This document shows, piece by piece, positions 26,328 through 35,038 of a DNA stretch of 64,000 bases. The stretch comes from Gracilimonas mengyeensis. GTDB taxonomy: Bacteria > Bacteroidota > Rhodothermia > Balneolales > Balneolaceae. Each line of letters opens with the position of its first letter. The first letter of the stretch is position 1. The translations under genes and the position numbers were made by a program. Location of the stretch: positions 1-64,000 of the forward strand of contig NZ_FXTP01000011.1 in NCBI RefSeq assembly GCF_900182705.1, given 5' to 3'. Under the pieces are notes generated by a model, which made no database searches, had not been told where the DNA came from, and saw only the letters and a list, made by a program, of their open reading frames with translations.

Positions 26328-26444
26328 GTAAAAACCTGTAGTTTTTATTGTAATGATATCTTAAAATGGATTTCTTCTAAGGCCTGTTAGTATTGTATAT
26401 ATTTGAACTTCTTTATTATTCAACTTCCAAAATCCTGATTCACT

Positions 26445-28478
26445 TTGTCTGTATTCGCGGTAAGTCTTCCCTTTTTGAACGAGATCGTTGCGCTCTTTTT
26501 GGTAAGCGTGCTCATCGCTTACATATGCTATAAAATCAAACTGGTACCTATTGCCGGTTTTTTACTGGCTGGGGTGATTATCGGACCCAATGCACTTGGT
26601 TTGGTACAAGACCAAGCCCTGGTAGACACTTTAGCCGAAATCGGCATTATCCTTTTGCTATTTACTATTGGTATTGAATTCAGCCTCGAGAAACTGGCCC
26701 GCATACGAAATGCAATCCTGATTGGGGGAGGTTTACAAGTAACCCTTTCTGTAGCAGCCGTAGTTGGTGTGCTGGCTTTATTTCAGGTGGATTGGAAAGT
26801 AGCCGTGTATACAGGCTGCCTGGTGGCCTTGAGTTCTACAGCCATCGTATTGGGACTACTGAGTGAACAAGGCAAAACGGATACCCCAAAAGGCAGGCTT
26901 TCTCTGGCGGTGCTCATTTTCCAGGATCTGGCCATCATTGCTATGGTACTGCTGGTGCCCATCCTTTCCGGAGAAAGCGAATCGATCACTGATGTATTTA
27001 TCGTTTTAGGGAAGGCCATTGCCCTGATTGCACTTGTTGTTTTTGCCGCACGGAAGATTGTCCCATGGATCTTGGAAAAAGTAGCCCAAACCCGGCGGCA
27101 AGAACTTTTCCTGTTAACCGTTATGGCCATCTGTTTTGGAACCGCGGCCCTCACTAACCTGGCTGATGTTAGTTTGGCTCTCGGAGCTTTCCTGGCCGGT
27201 TTGGTAGTAAGTGAAAGCCACTACAGCGATCATGCCCTCAGTGAGATCCTGCCTCTCAAAACTATTTTCAATGCGGTATTCTTCGTTTCCGTAGGTATGT
27301 TGCTGGATCTTCAATATGTGATTGATCACCCTTTCTTGTTATTGGGCATTGCCGTTGGAGTTTTGTTACTCAAGTTTGTTATCAGTTCTATCAGTTTGCT
27401 TGTACTGGGATACCCCGTCCGGGTAGCAGCCGCAGCGGGATTGGTGCTCGCTCAAATCGGGGAATTCTCTTTTGTTCTGGAGCGGGCAGGACGTACCGCC
27501 GGCCTTACCCCGGGCGGCTTTGGAGAATTAGGCTCCCAAACATTCATCGCCGTATCTGTTTTACTGATGCTGCTTACCCCACTCTTTTTAAAAGTTGCCC
27601 CGCAAATAGGCGATTTATTAGGCAAAACTCCTTTGGGTAAAATTGGGAAAAGCAGACGCGAACCCGAAGATCAATCTCCTTCCCCGGATCTCGAAGACCA
27701 TGTGATATTAGTTGGCTACGGACCGGCCGGACGCAATCTCGCCAAAGTCTTTAAGGACACCGGGATTCCATTTATTGTGATTGAGATGAATCCTAAATCT
27801 GTAAATGAGATGCGGGCCAACGGCATTAATGCGGTGTATGGAGATGCTTCCAGGGCTCCCATTTTAGAGCACGCCAAAATTGTGAAAGCTAAACTCTGTG
27901 TGGTAGTCATTAACGACCCAAGGGTAACGCCGCGTATTATTAAACTGGCCAACTACCTCAACCCTACCATCGAGGTCATTGCCCGAACCAGATATCTCTC
28001 CGAGGCTGAAGTGCTTAAAAAAGCCGGTGCTCACAACGTAGTTCCTGCAGAGATGGAAACAACCGTTCGCCTGTTCTCAAACGTACTGCGTGCTTATCGT
28101 ATTCCTGAGGAGGAAATTGAGCAGCATATCCGTGAACTTCGCAAAGAAGACTACCAGATCATGCGAGGCAGTATTCGGGAGGCCCACCTAATGGTATTGC
28201 GTGGATTGGATGAAGAAGGCTTGCATACCCGTGCTGTAGTTGTTCGCGAAGGATCGCTGGCCGCAGATAAATCACTGGCCGAACTGATGCTACGAAACAA
28301 ATACGAGATTACAGTGCTTACCGTTAATCGAGGCAATAAGAATATTGGGAATCCCGCTGGGGAATTTACACTCAAGCCCGGCGATCGATTGGTGATGGTT
28401 GGCCTTGCCGAACGCTTCGCGGAAGCCGCAGAGATTTTCCGGGAACCTACCATGCCTGATGAATTGAAAGAATCTTAA
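26445..28478 (+). CDS. Monovalent cation:proton antiporter with RCK domains, KefB type
   Basis: The 677-residue protein has about 12 transmembrane segments of the Na/H exchanger (CPA2) fold (about 10-380), a cytoplasmic TrkA-N domain with the Rossmann motif VILVGYGPAGRNLA (about 421-434), and a TrkA-C domain at the end. This is the KefB/YbaL plan, probably potassium efflux or ion homeostasis under gated control. The start used is a TTG at 26445; no ATG lies in the conserved first helix, so the exact start is uncertain. Confidence 0.88.
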   Translation: MSVFAVSLPFLNEIVALFLVSVLIAYICYKIKLVPIAGFLLAGVIIGPNALGLVQDQALVDTLAEIGIILLLFTIGIEFSLEKLARIRNAILIGGGLQVTLSVAAVVGVLALFQVDWKVAVYTGCLVALSSTAIVLGLLSEQGKTDTPKGRLSLAVLIFQDLAIIAMVLLVPILSGESESITDVFIVLGKAIALIALVVFAARKIVPWILEKVAQTRRQELFLLTVMAICFGTAALTNLADVSLALGAFLAGLVVSESHYSDHALSEILPLKTIFNAVFFVSVGMLLDLQYVIDHPFLLLGIAVGVLLLKFVISSISLLVLGYPVRVAAAAGLVLAQIGEFSFVLERAGRTAGLTPGGFGELGSQTFIAVSVLLMLLTPLFLKVAPQIGDLLGKTPLGKIGKSRREPEDQSPSPDLEDHVILVGYGPAGRNLAKVFKDTGIPFIVIEMNPKSVNEMRANGINAVYGDASRAPILEHAKIVKAKLCVVVINDPRVTPRIIKLANYLNPTIEVIARTRYLSEAEVLKKAGAHNVVPAEMETTVRLFSNVLRAYRIPEEEIEQHIRELRKEDYQIMRGSIREAHLMVLRGLDEEGLHTRAVVVREGSLAADKSLAELMLRNKYEITVLTVNRGNKNIGNPAGEFTLKPGDRLVMVGLAERFAEAAEIFREPTMPDELKES

Positions 28479-28769
28479 AAAATCCTTTTGAACAAACCGT
28501 TATGCACTGAAAGCATGACTTGTCCTGAGCCACCTACCAAATGATCCTATGGATCATACTCTCGTTCCATAGGAACGTTTGATATATAGAAGCAATAAGA
28601 ATTAGATGTCGAAAATTTTCGCCCGGATGGCTTTTTGTCATGAAGGAACATCCAGAAAATTGGGCAAGAATTCACCCCTGCATATTGCCATTCCACTTTC
28701 ATGGATTTACACAATATTTGAGCGTTGACACAGCACTAGTATGCTTCACTGAAAGTACAAATGTCTAAT
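28479..28769. repeat. Repeat-bearing intergenic region
   Basis: No gene. It contains ATGATCC(tat)GGATCAT at 28541-28557 and CGTTCC(ata)GGAACG at 28563-28577, side-by-side hairpins of a kind common between genes in this group of bacteria. Its ends carry CACTGAAAG words (28505 and 28748), as in the family 1 elements, so it may be a decayed relative of those. Confidence 0.5.
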
Positions 28770-29312
28770 TTAGCTGGAACCTATAAACTCTCTCAATTCT
28801 CCTTTTGATAATGCCCCGGCATTTCTCTTTACTTCTTTCCGGTTTTCAACAAGAATCAAATTGGGCAAGCCTTTAACCTGAAATTTTTTGGCAATCTCAG
28901 GATGTCTTACCGTATCAACTTTTACAATCAGGCAATCCACCTCTCCGGAAGCGGCCAATTGCTTTAGTGGTTCATTCATCATGATACATGGACCGCACCA
29001 TTCGGCCCAAAAGTCTATCAAAACCCGTTCCCTACTCCGCAGTAATTGTTCCAGTTGTATCTCATCCACTTCATGAATCATATTTTTTGCAAAGGATTCT
29101 TCGGCTTCCTCTTCCTTTCCATCAAAAAGTGCTCGTTTAAGAGCTGCAAAAGGCCATCGAATCATGGCGATGCTGTTGCTTATCATCAATACCAAAAACA
29201 GGACTAAATATCCCAAAAACCTAATTGGATAGAGATGATATTTCCCGGAAGCAGATTGAATCCAAACTTCCAGTTTATTCAGGTTGATGATAAGATTGTT
29301 TGTATCGAACAA
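28770..29312 (-). CDS. Membrane-anchored thioredoxin
   Basis: The 180-residue protein has a transmembrane segment (about 30-50) and a thioredoxin domain (about 75-180) with the redox motif WAEWCGPC and a cis-Pro region KGLPNLIL. Thioredoxins reduce disulfides or form them depending on compartment; the topology around one helix cannot be fixed here. It is separated from the ZIP gene by 39 bp on the minus strand and could share a transcript with it. Confidence 0.85.
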   Translation of the reverse strand: MFDTNNLIINLNKLEVWIQSASGKYHLYPIRFLGYLVLFLVLMISNSIAMIRWPFAALKRALFDGKEEEAEESFAKNMIHEVDEIQLEQLLRSRERVLIDFWAEWCGPCIMMNEPLKQLAASGEVDCLIVKVDTVRHPEIAKKFQVKGLPNLILVENRKEVKRNAGALSKGELREFIGSS

Positions 29313-29351
29313 ATTTACTCCGGTTAATTTCGTTTTGTTGATTGTTTGTAC

Positions 29352-30062
29352 TTACCCAAGCATTTGTTGCCCGATCATCCCCAATAAAAAACCCAATACC
29401 GCACCCAATGAAGGCGCCCAGTGCCGCTGCATAGTTGCTTTAGGTGCTATATCTTTAAAAACGAGGTAGAGGATTCCTCCGGCGGCAAAACTCATAATAG
29501 AAGCGGTTAGTACATGCTGATCTTGCAAAAAGTAAAAGCCAATGGTAGCCGCAACCGGACCTAACAAACTTATACCAAACAATAGTGAGAGGATGGTCTT
29601 GGGTTCTATCTGATCAGACAAAATTTCCCGAAATGAATTAAATCCCTCTGGCAGGTTCTGTGCTGCGATAAATAAAGCCAGCAGAATAGCTGCATTTTCA
29701 TTGGTTGCAAACAAAGCGCCCAAGGCCAGGGCCTCAGGAATGAAGTCCATCAGCATGGCCATAAACTGCGCTTTATTTCCTCCTTTATTGCTCAGATAAG
29801 CATCTACTGCACTGAATATCACTCCACCGGCCAGAAAGGTAATGCCCAACGCAGTCGTCGACAGCGTTTTAATGCCCTCGGGGGCCAAGGAAAAAGCAAC
29901 GGCCGCAACTAAAATGCCGCCACCGAAAGCCATTACCCCGTGAATCCATTCATCTTTATGTCTTGACTCTACGGTTTGCTCATAGCGAGCAATTAGCCCG
30001 CCAATGAAAGCCGTCAGGCCTGCCAGCCAGGAAAACAGCAAAATGGAAATAATTTGACTCAT
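29352..30062 (-). CDS. ZIP family metal transporter
   Basis: The 236-residue protein has about eight transmembrane segments and the ZIP signature in the fourth and fifth (ALALGALFATNE and LAQNLPEGFNSF-like stretch with PEG), with acidic and amide residues where zinc-binding ones are expected. ZIP proteins import Zn or other divalent metals. A Fur-like half site lies 29-46 bp upstream. Typical histidines of the TM4/TM5 site are partly replaced (no HxxPEG), so the metal preference is uncertain. Confidence 0.8.
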   Translation of the reverse strand: MSQIISILLFSWLAGLTAFIGGLIARYEQTVESRHKDEWIHGVMAFGGGILVAAVAFSLAPEGIKTLSTTALGITFLAGGVIFSAVDAYLSNKGGNKAQFMAMLMDFIPEALALGALFATNENAAILLALFIAAQNLPEGFNSFREILSDQIEPKTILSLLFGISLLGPVAATIGFYFLQDQHVLTASIMSFAAGGILYLVFKDIAPKATMQRHWAPSLGAVLGFLLGMIGQQMLG

Positions 30063-30090
30063 TTAATCAGTTTTTAGTTTAGAAGGTTTT

Positions 30091-30108
30091 GAAACGATTA
30101 TCATTAGG
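30091..30108 (-). promoter_or_regulatory. Fur-family-like box upstream of the ZIP gene
   Basis: On the minus strand the sequence reads CCTAATGATAATCGTTTC, containing TGATAAT, the half-site of Fur-type boxes. It sits 29-46 bp before the ZIP start. It is a candidate metal-responsive operator; the other half is degenerate. Confidence 0.35.
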
Positions 30109-30189
30109 AACTTGATTCATCGACAGGATTATGTTGATTAAACTCAATAGAATACATTCCAATTTAAACGTAACACAAAATCGCAGCGA

Positions 30190-30957
30190 TCACAGTTCCA
30201 GGCCAAACAATTGGCTTGCGATCTTAGTAGTACGCTGGTCAATTTCTTCCAGGCTTAGATCAAACAATTCAGCCAATTTCTGAGCGGTGAATTTCATGAA
30301 CGCTGGTTCGTTCCTTTTGCCTCGTTTGGGAGTGGGTGAAAGATAGGGAGCATCCGTTTCCAGCATCATTTTATCCAGCGGTAACTGTGCAACGGTCTTA
30401 TCCACACCGGCATTTTTGAAGGTAGCGACTCCGCCAATTCCCAGATACAGTCCCAGGTCTATAGCTCGCTTACCTTCGTCTACACTGCCGTTAAAGCAGT
30501 GCCAAATTCCTTTCAGGCTCCCGTCCTGTTCTTCTTCTACAATATCCAGTACATCCTCCGTACTTTCACGATTGTGAATAATAACTGGTTTCTGCACCTC
30601 TTTGGCCACCTCGCAATGCAGCCGGAAACTCTGCTTTTGCTGCTCCACCCGTTCCGTACTCCAGTAATAATCGAGGCCGGTCTCTCCCACCCCGTAAAAA
30701 TCATCCTGCCCACAAAAATCAAGCAGCTTTTGTTCTAACTCTTCTGGTAGTACTTCGGGCACATCACAGGGATGAATGCCAGCCATTTTGTAGAATTGAA
30801 GCTCCGGATGGCTCAGCTTTTCCATTTGGGAAATAGAATCGAAATCAATGGCGGGCATCATAATCGCCTTCACGCCGGCTTCAACGGCCCGGGCGTTTAC
30901 TTCGTCGCGGTCTTCATCAAATTTGGATAAATAAATGTGGGAATGGGTATCTATCAA
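30190..30957 (-). CDS. tatD: TatD family hydrolase
   Basis: The 255-residue protein has the TatD metal-site motifs: MIDTHSHIYL at the N-terminus, GETGLDYYW (about 92-100), VIIHNREST, WHCFNG and LETDAPYLSP. TatD proteins are Mg-dependent DNases or deaminated-tRNA nucleases. Length and motifs are standard, and all recognised ligands are present. It is a minus-strand gene, 48 bp before the next gene's stop. Confidence 0.92.
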   Translation of the reverse strand: MIDTHSHIYLSKFDEDRDEVNARAVEAGVKAIMMPAIDFDSISQMEKLSHPELQFYKMAGIHPCDVPEVLPEELEQKLLDFCGQDDFYGVGETGLDYYWSTERVEQQKQSFRLHCEVAKEVQKPVIIHNRESTEDVLDIVEEEQDGSLKGIWHCFNGSVDEGKRAIDLGLYLGIGGVATFKNAGVDKTVAQLPLDKMMLETDAPYLSPTPKRGKRNEPAFMKFTAQKLAELFDLSLEEIDQRTTKIASQLFGLEL

Positions 30958-31005
30958 AGCAGTGTATTTTAGATTGAGATGATATCATCCCAAAAATACA
31001 AAAGC

Positions 31006-31863
31006 TTAGCGCGAGAAGTGAAAAGCGATATGCTCAATAGGTGTGCGAATCACGGAACTGATTTCAAGCCCCATTTGCTTGGCACATGCGCGTAATTCGG
31101 CTTCGTAGACTGAAGCAATACTGCCTACAAAGCCCAGTTGATGTGCTGCTGATTCTTCCGGGAAATGCTCTTTTACTTTGTTCAGGAAATCGCAAAAGCC
31201 ATGATCAAGGATATTCTGCATTTCAGGATGATAGGATTTCTTGCTCATAAGTTTGCATAAACGGGACACAAAAAGCTTTGCCATTTCAGGCGTTTGTACC
31301 TGGGCAAAAATCTCATCCAAGTCCATCTTCAGCTGTTCTTCAAGATAAACGCGTAGGTCTTTGTGAAGACGCCCCTCGAGGTAAGCCACTAAAATTTCTT
31401 TACCAATGTAACTACCACTGCCTTCATCCCCTAGTGGATAACCCAGCGAGGGCATCTGCCGGTCGATGGCATTTTCTTTAAAAAAACCGGCACTGGAACC
31501 TGTTCCCAAAATACATACGATGCCCTGCCGCTTGCTAAACAAAGCGAGCCCGGCCCCGTCCAGGTCCGTTTTAACATCTACTTTTACCCCTGGAAAGACC
31601 TCTCTCAGGAAACTGCGTACATTTTCTTTTTTCTGGGGTGAACCGCATCCGGAACCGTAAAATTGTATACGGCTTATGGATTTGCCCATTAGGTTGGGCT
31701 TAAGTTCTTTGGAGAGCGTATTCAAAAATTGCGAGGGCGATACGATATGGGGATTCAGTCCTTCCGTCTGGATGAACTGCTTGTCTCCGTCATGAAGTAA
31801 AACCCAATCGGTTTTAGATGCTCCGCTGTCTGCTACCAACATATTCATACCGCAATAGTACAT
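31006..31863 (-). CDS. BadF/BadG/BcrA/BcrD-type ATPase, probable N-acetylglucosamine kinase
   Basis: The 285-residue protein begins with LVADSGASKTDWVL, the phosphate-binding loop of the ASKHA fold, and contains ILGTGSSAGF and LGYPLGDEGSGSYIG, typical of GlcNAc kinases in Bacteroidota. It probably phosphorylates an amino sugar during peptidoglycan or chitin recycling. The annotated start may be 5 to 7 codons too early; ATG at 31848 or 31842 begins just before the conserved strand. There is no clear ribosome binding site to decide. Confidence 0.82.
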   Translation of the reverse strand: MYYCGMNMLVADSGASKTDWVLLHDGDKQFIQTEGLNPHIVSPSQFLNTLSKELKPNLMGKSISRIQFYGSGCGSPQKKENVRSFLREVFPGVKVDVKTDLDGAGLALFSKRQGIVCILGTGSSAGFFKENAIDRQMPSLGYPLGDEGSGSYIGKEILVAYLEGRLHKDLRVYLEEQLKMDLDEIFAQVQTPEMAKLFVSRLCKLMSKKSYHPEMQNILDHGFCDFLNKVKEHFPEESAAHQLGFVGSIASVYEAELRACAKQMGLEISSVIRTPIEHIAFHFSR

Positions 31864-32053
31864 AATTTTTTACAACTAATGAAGCCTTTTTGGTACCGCT
31901 TCCACCTAATTATTTCATTTAGTTGAAGTTTATCCAAAATGATGACTGCACGTATCGCAGGCGAATTACCTTTTTCCTTATTAAAGCTTGATATACGCTT
32001 TGGCAAAACGGTACAGATCTTCCTATCATCCGACCAATAAAAATCCGGAATTT

Positions 32054-32833
32054 ATGAGCCTGACCTACACCAACTACCTGAAAATTGATGAATTGCTGGA
32101 ATTGCAGCAGTTGAAGTCGGATCCGCCCGAACATGATGAAACCTTGTTCATCATCATTCATCAAACGTATGAACTTTGGTTCAAGCAAATCCTGCATGAG
32201 TTTGGAAAGCTTCGCAAGGAGTTAGAAGATGGGAACACATGGTCATCCCTGAAAACCATGCGCCGGGTACTTACCATCCTAAAAACCATGGTAGCCCAGA
32301 TTGATATTCTTGAAACCATGACACCGTTGGAATTCAATAGCTTTCGTAAGTTTCTGGGGCAATCCAGCGGGTTTCAATCCCTGCAGTTTAGAGAGATGGA
32401 AATTGTATGCGGCCTTCGCTTTCCATTGATGAAGGAAGCTCATAAAGATCAACCTGAGCATCTGGAGATACTGGAAAAAAGAATGAACGAATCTACCCTA
32501 TGGGAGAGTTTTTGTGCGTACCTGCGAACACGTGGATTTGAGGTTCATCCGCAGCGAGAAAACGAAAAAGGCTTGGTGCATAATCCCTCTGAAAAAATTC
32601 AGCAAGAACTGGTGAAAGCTATGAACGAAGACCCAGAAGCGGCATTGATCGCGGAGTTGTTTGTGGATTACGATGAAGGTTTGCAGGAATGGAGATACCG
32701 TCACGTAAAAATGGTGGAACGTACCATTGGTACCAAAAAGGGAACCGGCGGCTCGGATGGGGCCAAATATCTGCGAAAGACACTTAACCATCCCATATTT
32801 CCTGACTTGTGGGCCATTCGCTCTAAATTTTAA
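32054..32833 (+). CDS. kynA: Tryptophan 2,3-dioxygenase
   Basis: This heme enzyme opens the indole ring of tryptophan to give N-formylkynurenine. From the chosen start it has 259 residues, and the family signature is intact: DETLFIIIHQTYELWFKQ near the N-terminus, FREMEIVCGLR, and the heme-ligand region YRHVKMVERTIG followed by GTGGSDGAKYLRK. The frame opens earlier at 31988 but the first 22 residues look non-coding and the family begins at SLTYTNYLKIDELL. The next gene encodes a kynureninase, 83 bp downstream. Confidence 0.92.
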   Translation: MSLTYTNYLKIDELLELQQLKSDPPEHDETLFIIIHQTYELWFKQILHEFGKLRKELEDGNTWSSLKTMRRVLTILKTMVAQIDILETMTPLEFNSFRKFLGQSSGFQSLQFREMEIVCGLRFPLMKEAHKDQPEHLEILEKRMNESTLWESFCAYLRTRGFEVHPQRENEKGLVHNPSEKIQQELVKAMNEDPEAALIAELFVDYDEGLQEWRYRHVKMVERTIGTKKGTGGSDGAKYLRKTLNHPIFPDLWAIRSKF

Positions 32834-32846
32834 CCAATATTATTAA

Positions 32847-32873
32847 ACCGCAGAGGACGCAAAGTTCGCGAAG
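32847..32873. repeat. Dispersed intergenic word
   Basis: The 27-bp stretch beginning ACCGCAGAGGACGC has the wording of short intergenic repeats I recall from Bacteroidota-like genomes. It lies between the tryptophan dioxygenase and kynureninase genes and has no coding role. Confidence 0.3.
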
Positions 32874-32916
32874 AAATAAAACATCCCACGCCCCTTGCGA
32901 TTCTAACTCTTATTAT

Positions 32917-34101
32917 ATGAATGAAATTGATGCTTTAGCCAATAAACTGGCACCTCACTACTCTCACTTTGATGTAGCCAACCGGCTGCTTTTCACCGGT
33001 CACTCTCACCAGGCCTGGCCGGATGTGGCCCGGGAAGGGCAGCTGGAATATTTTGACGTTTGCGCCCGTGATGTGGATAACAAATGGGAGGCTTCTTTCG
33101 AAAAGACGGAAATTCTGCGCAATTACTTACGTGATTTCTATGATGACCCTGATGGACTGTACTGCCGCGAAGAAAGTACCCATGTGCTTTTTGTAAGCTG
33201 GATGAGCAGCCTGGATCTGAAGAACAAGCCCAAAATTGTAACCACCGACGGTGAGTTTCATTCACTCTTCCGCCAGCTTAAGCGAATGGAAGAGGAAGGC
33301 CTTGAGATGGCAGAAGTTCCGGTTCATCCCGATGAAAGTTTTGGCGAGCGCATCATCGATGAGATGGATGAACGCACTTCAGCCGTGATGCTGTCCCGGG
33401 TTTATTTTCAAAGCAGTTTCATCAATACACATCTTACCGAAATTGCAGCAGCAGCCCGGGATAAAGGAATTCCGGTTATGATTGACGATTATCATGGCAC
33501 CAATGTGGTCCCTCTTTCCATCCGTGAGGCCGGACTGGAAGATTGCTTCATCCTGATTGGCGGCTACAAATACCTGCAATGGGGGGAAGCCAACTGCTTT
33601 TTGCGATTTCCCAAAAACTGCAATTACCGCCCTGCCATCACCGGCTGGTTTGCCGCCTTTAACTCTTTGGATAAGCCCCGAACCGGTGGCCCGGTAGAAT
33701 ATGATGATGGAAACCAGCGCTTTGCAAGTGGCACCTATGATCCCTCCTCTCAGTTTCGTGCCGCCAAAGTAGTTGAGTTTTTCCGAGAAGAAGGACTCAC
33801 TCCCCAAGTTTTAAGAAAACAGTACAAAGCACAGGTTGGCTTATTGCGGGAACGATTTTTATCCAAAAAATTTGATCAGTCAGTGATTCGGCTGACCCAT
33901 GAAGAACCGCTGGAGCAAAACGGTGGATTTCTTTCACTGACTTCTCCAAAAGCCCGAGACATCCGTGCCAAGCTTATGGATAACGGTGTTTATACCGATG
34001 CACGAGGTGAAATTTTGCGCTTTGGTCCCGCTCCCTATATCATCACGACACAAATTGAACATGCGATGGATAAGCTGGAGAAGGTGGTTAGGGAGATTTA
34101 A
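32917..34101 (+). CDS. Kynureninase-like PLP enzyme (class V aminotransferase fold)
   Basis: The 394-residue enzyme has the PLP-binding lysine in GGYKYLQWGE (about 220-229), preceded by GIPVMIDDYHGT, the layout of kynureninase. Kynureninase cleaves kynurenine or 3-hydroxykynurenine to anthranilate or 3-hydroxyanthranilate. It follows tryptophan dioxygenase on the same strand, so the pair probably works in tryptophan breakdown. The gap of 83 bp contains a dispersed repeat word. A formamidase and monooxygenase are not in the window. Confidence 0.78.
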   Translation: MNEIDALANKLAPHYSHFDVANRLLFTGHSHQAWPDVAREGQLEYFDVCARDVDNKWEASFEKTEILRNYLRDFYDDPDGLYCREESTHVLFVSWMSSLDLKNKPKIVTTDGEFHSLFRQLKRMEEEGLEMAEVPVHPDESFGERIIDEMDERTSAVMLSRVYFQSSFINTHLTEIAAAARDKGIPVMIDDYHGTNVVPLSIREAGLEDCFILIGGYKYLQWGEANCFLRFPKNCNYRPAITGWFAAFNSLDKPRTGGPVEYDDGNQRFASGTYDPSSQFRAAKVVEFFREEGLTPQVLRKQYKAQVGLLRERFLSKKFDQSVIRLTHEEPLEQNGGFLSLTSPKARDIRAKLMDNGVYTDARGEILRFGPAPYIITTQIEHAMDKLEKVVREI

Positions 34102-34135
34102 CGCCTTGGCAATTGGGTACTTTGCTTCCACCATT

Positions 34136-34353
34136 GCACATCCCTCTGGATGAAAGCCAGGGCTTTCATCCAGTCTCCCTTCAAAGGGAGAATTATTGAA
34201 TAGTACAGTAAAGATCGTTCAAGACTCAAGTGTGCAAACTTACATTTTCTGTTAATTCAGATGCTAAAATATACATCTGAACTCAACAAAAAGAATTCCC
34301 TCTTCGAAGAGGGACCGGAAAATCAGCCTGCTGATTTTGCAGGGGGATGTGCG
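34136..34353. repeat. Structured repeat A flanking the DUF559 gene
   Basis: A 218-bp element, direct repeat of 34780-34996. It begins GCACATCCC and ends GGGATGTGC. Hairpins: 13-bp stem CTGGATGAAAGCC/GGCTTTCATCCAG (34146-34173), CTCCCTT/AAGGGAG, palindrome TCCCTCTTC/GAAGAGGGA (34297-34314), and AAAATCAGC/GCTGATTTT (34319-34338). Similarity to copy B continues past the end to the stop codon of the DUF559 gene. Confidence 0.85.
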
Positions 34354-34361
34354 ATGACGAC

Positions 34362-34742
34362 TTAGGACTTCCCTTCCTCCAAACGTCTCACAAAATCTTC
34401 AAGATACGTCAGCACATCATGCATATTTCTTTTGACGTCTATATCATCAACCCGTGCAAAAATAACTCCTAAAGCTTCAATTCTTTCTTGGCGTGCCTGA
34501 TCATCTTTAAACTTCTCTGGGTTATCGTGAGTTACACCGTCAATCTCAATGGCCATCATCAATTCATGGCAATAAAAATCGACGATATAATCCAAAACAG
34601 GAACCTGCCGATGAAACTCTACTCCAAGGGCTTTTCCTTTGATCTGATCCCAAAGTAATACTTCACTGAGGGTGCTGTTCTTCCGTAACTCCCGGGCTAG
34701 CTTCTTTAGCTTTCGGTTATATGGAAGAATTTTGTTTGGCAT
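34362..34742 (-). CDS. DUF559 family endonuclease-like protein (PD-(D/E)XK/Vsr fold)
   Basis: The 126-residue protein matches DUF559 throughout: ARELRKNSTLSEVLLWDQIK at about 15-34, GVEFHRQVPVLDYIVDFYC, then MAIEIDGVTH (acidic-x-acidic core of a PD-(D/E)XK nuclease) and a C-terminal DDIDV strand. DUF559 proteins share the fold of Vsr and other PD-(D/E)XK endonucleases; the activity of most is untested. No DNA methyltransferase is next to it, so it is unlikely to be a Vsr repair partner. It occupies 381 of the 426 bp between two direct repeats, which suggests a self-contained mobile or selfish unit. Confidence 0.82.
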   Translation of the reverse strand: MPNKILPYNRKLKKLARELRKNSTLSEVLLWDQIKGKALGVEFHRQVPVLDYIVDFYCHELMMAIEIDGVTHDNPEKFKDDQARQERIEALGVIFARVDDIDVKRNMHDVLTYLEDFVRRLEEGKS

Positions 34743-34779
34743 AATGGCCTATTCTAAAGATCGAATTGTTTCCAGTATC

Positions 34780-34996
34780 GCACATCCCTCTGAATGAAAG
34801 CCAGGGCTTTCATTCAGTCTCCCTTCAAAGGGAGAATTATTGAATAGTACATTACAGGTAGTGCATGGCTCAAGAGTGATAACTTACATTTTCTTTTAAA
34901 TCCGATGCCAAAATAAAATTGGAGTGTACCAAAGAAAAATTCCCTCATCGAAGAGGGACCGGAAAATCAGCTCGCTGATTTTGCAGGGGGATGTGC
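34780..34996. repeat. Structured repeat B flanking the DUF559 gene
   Basis: A 217-bp copy in the same orientation as repeat A, with the same four hairpins. In the first stem the A-copy pair G34149-C34170 is A34793-T34814 here, a compensatory change that keeps the stem. Its left end TCGCACATCCC forms an 11-bp inverted repeat with GGGATGTGCGA at the right end of copy A, so the gene is bracketed by inverted ends. Confidence 0.85.
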
Positions 34997-35038
34997 GATG
35001 GCGACTTAAGAATTAGAACCAGACACTTAACACCCCAA

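Noticed and set aside
34362-34742. Calling the DUF559 gene a Vsr mismatch repair endonuclease
   Set aside because: No cytosine methyltransferase is adjacent and the motif pattern fits DUF559 rather than Vsr; the flanking repeats give a different context.
34780-34996. Reading repeats A and B as two halves of a CRISPR-like array
   Set aside because: Only two long copies with structured interiors and a gene between them; no short regular repeats and spacers.
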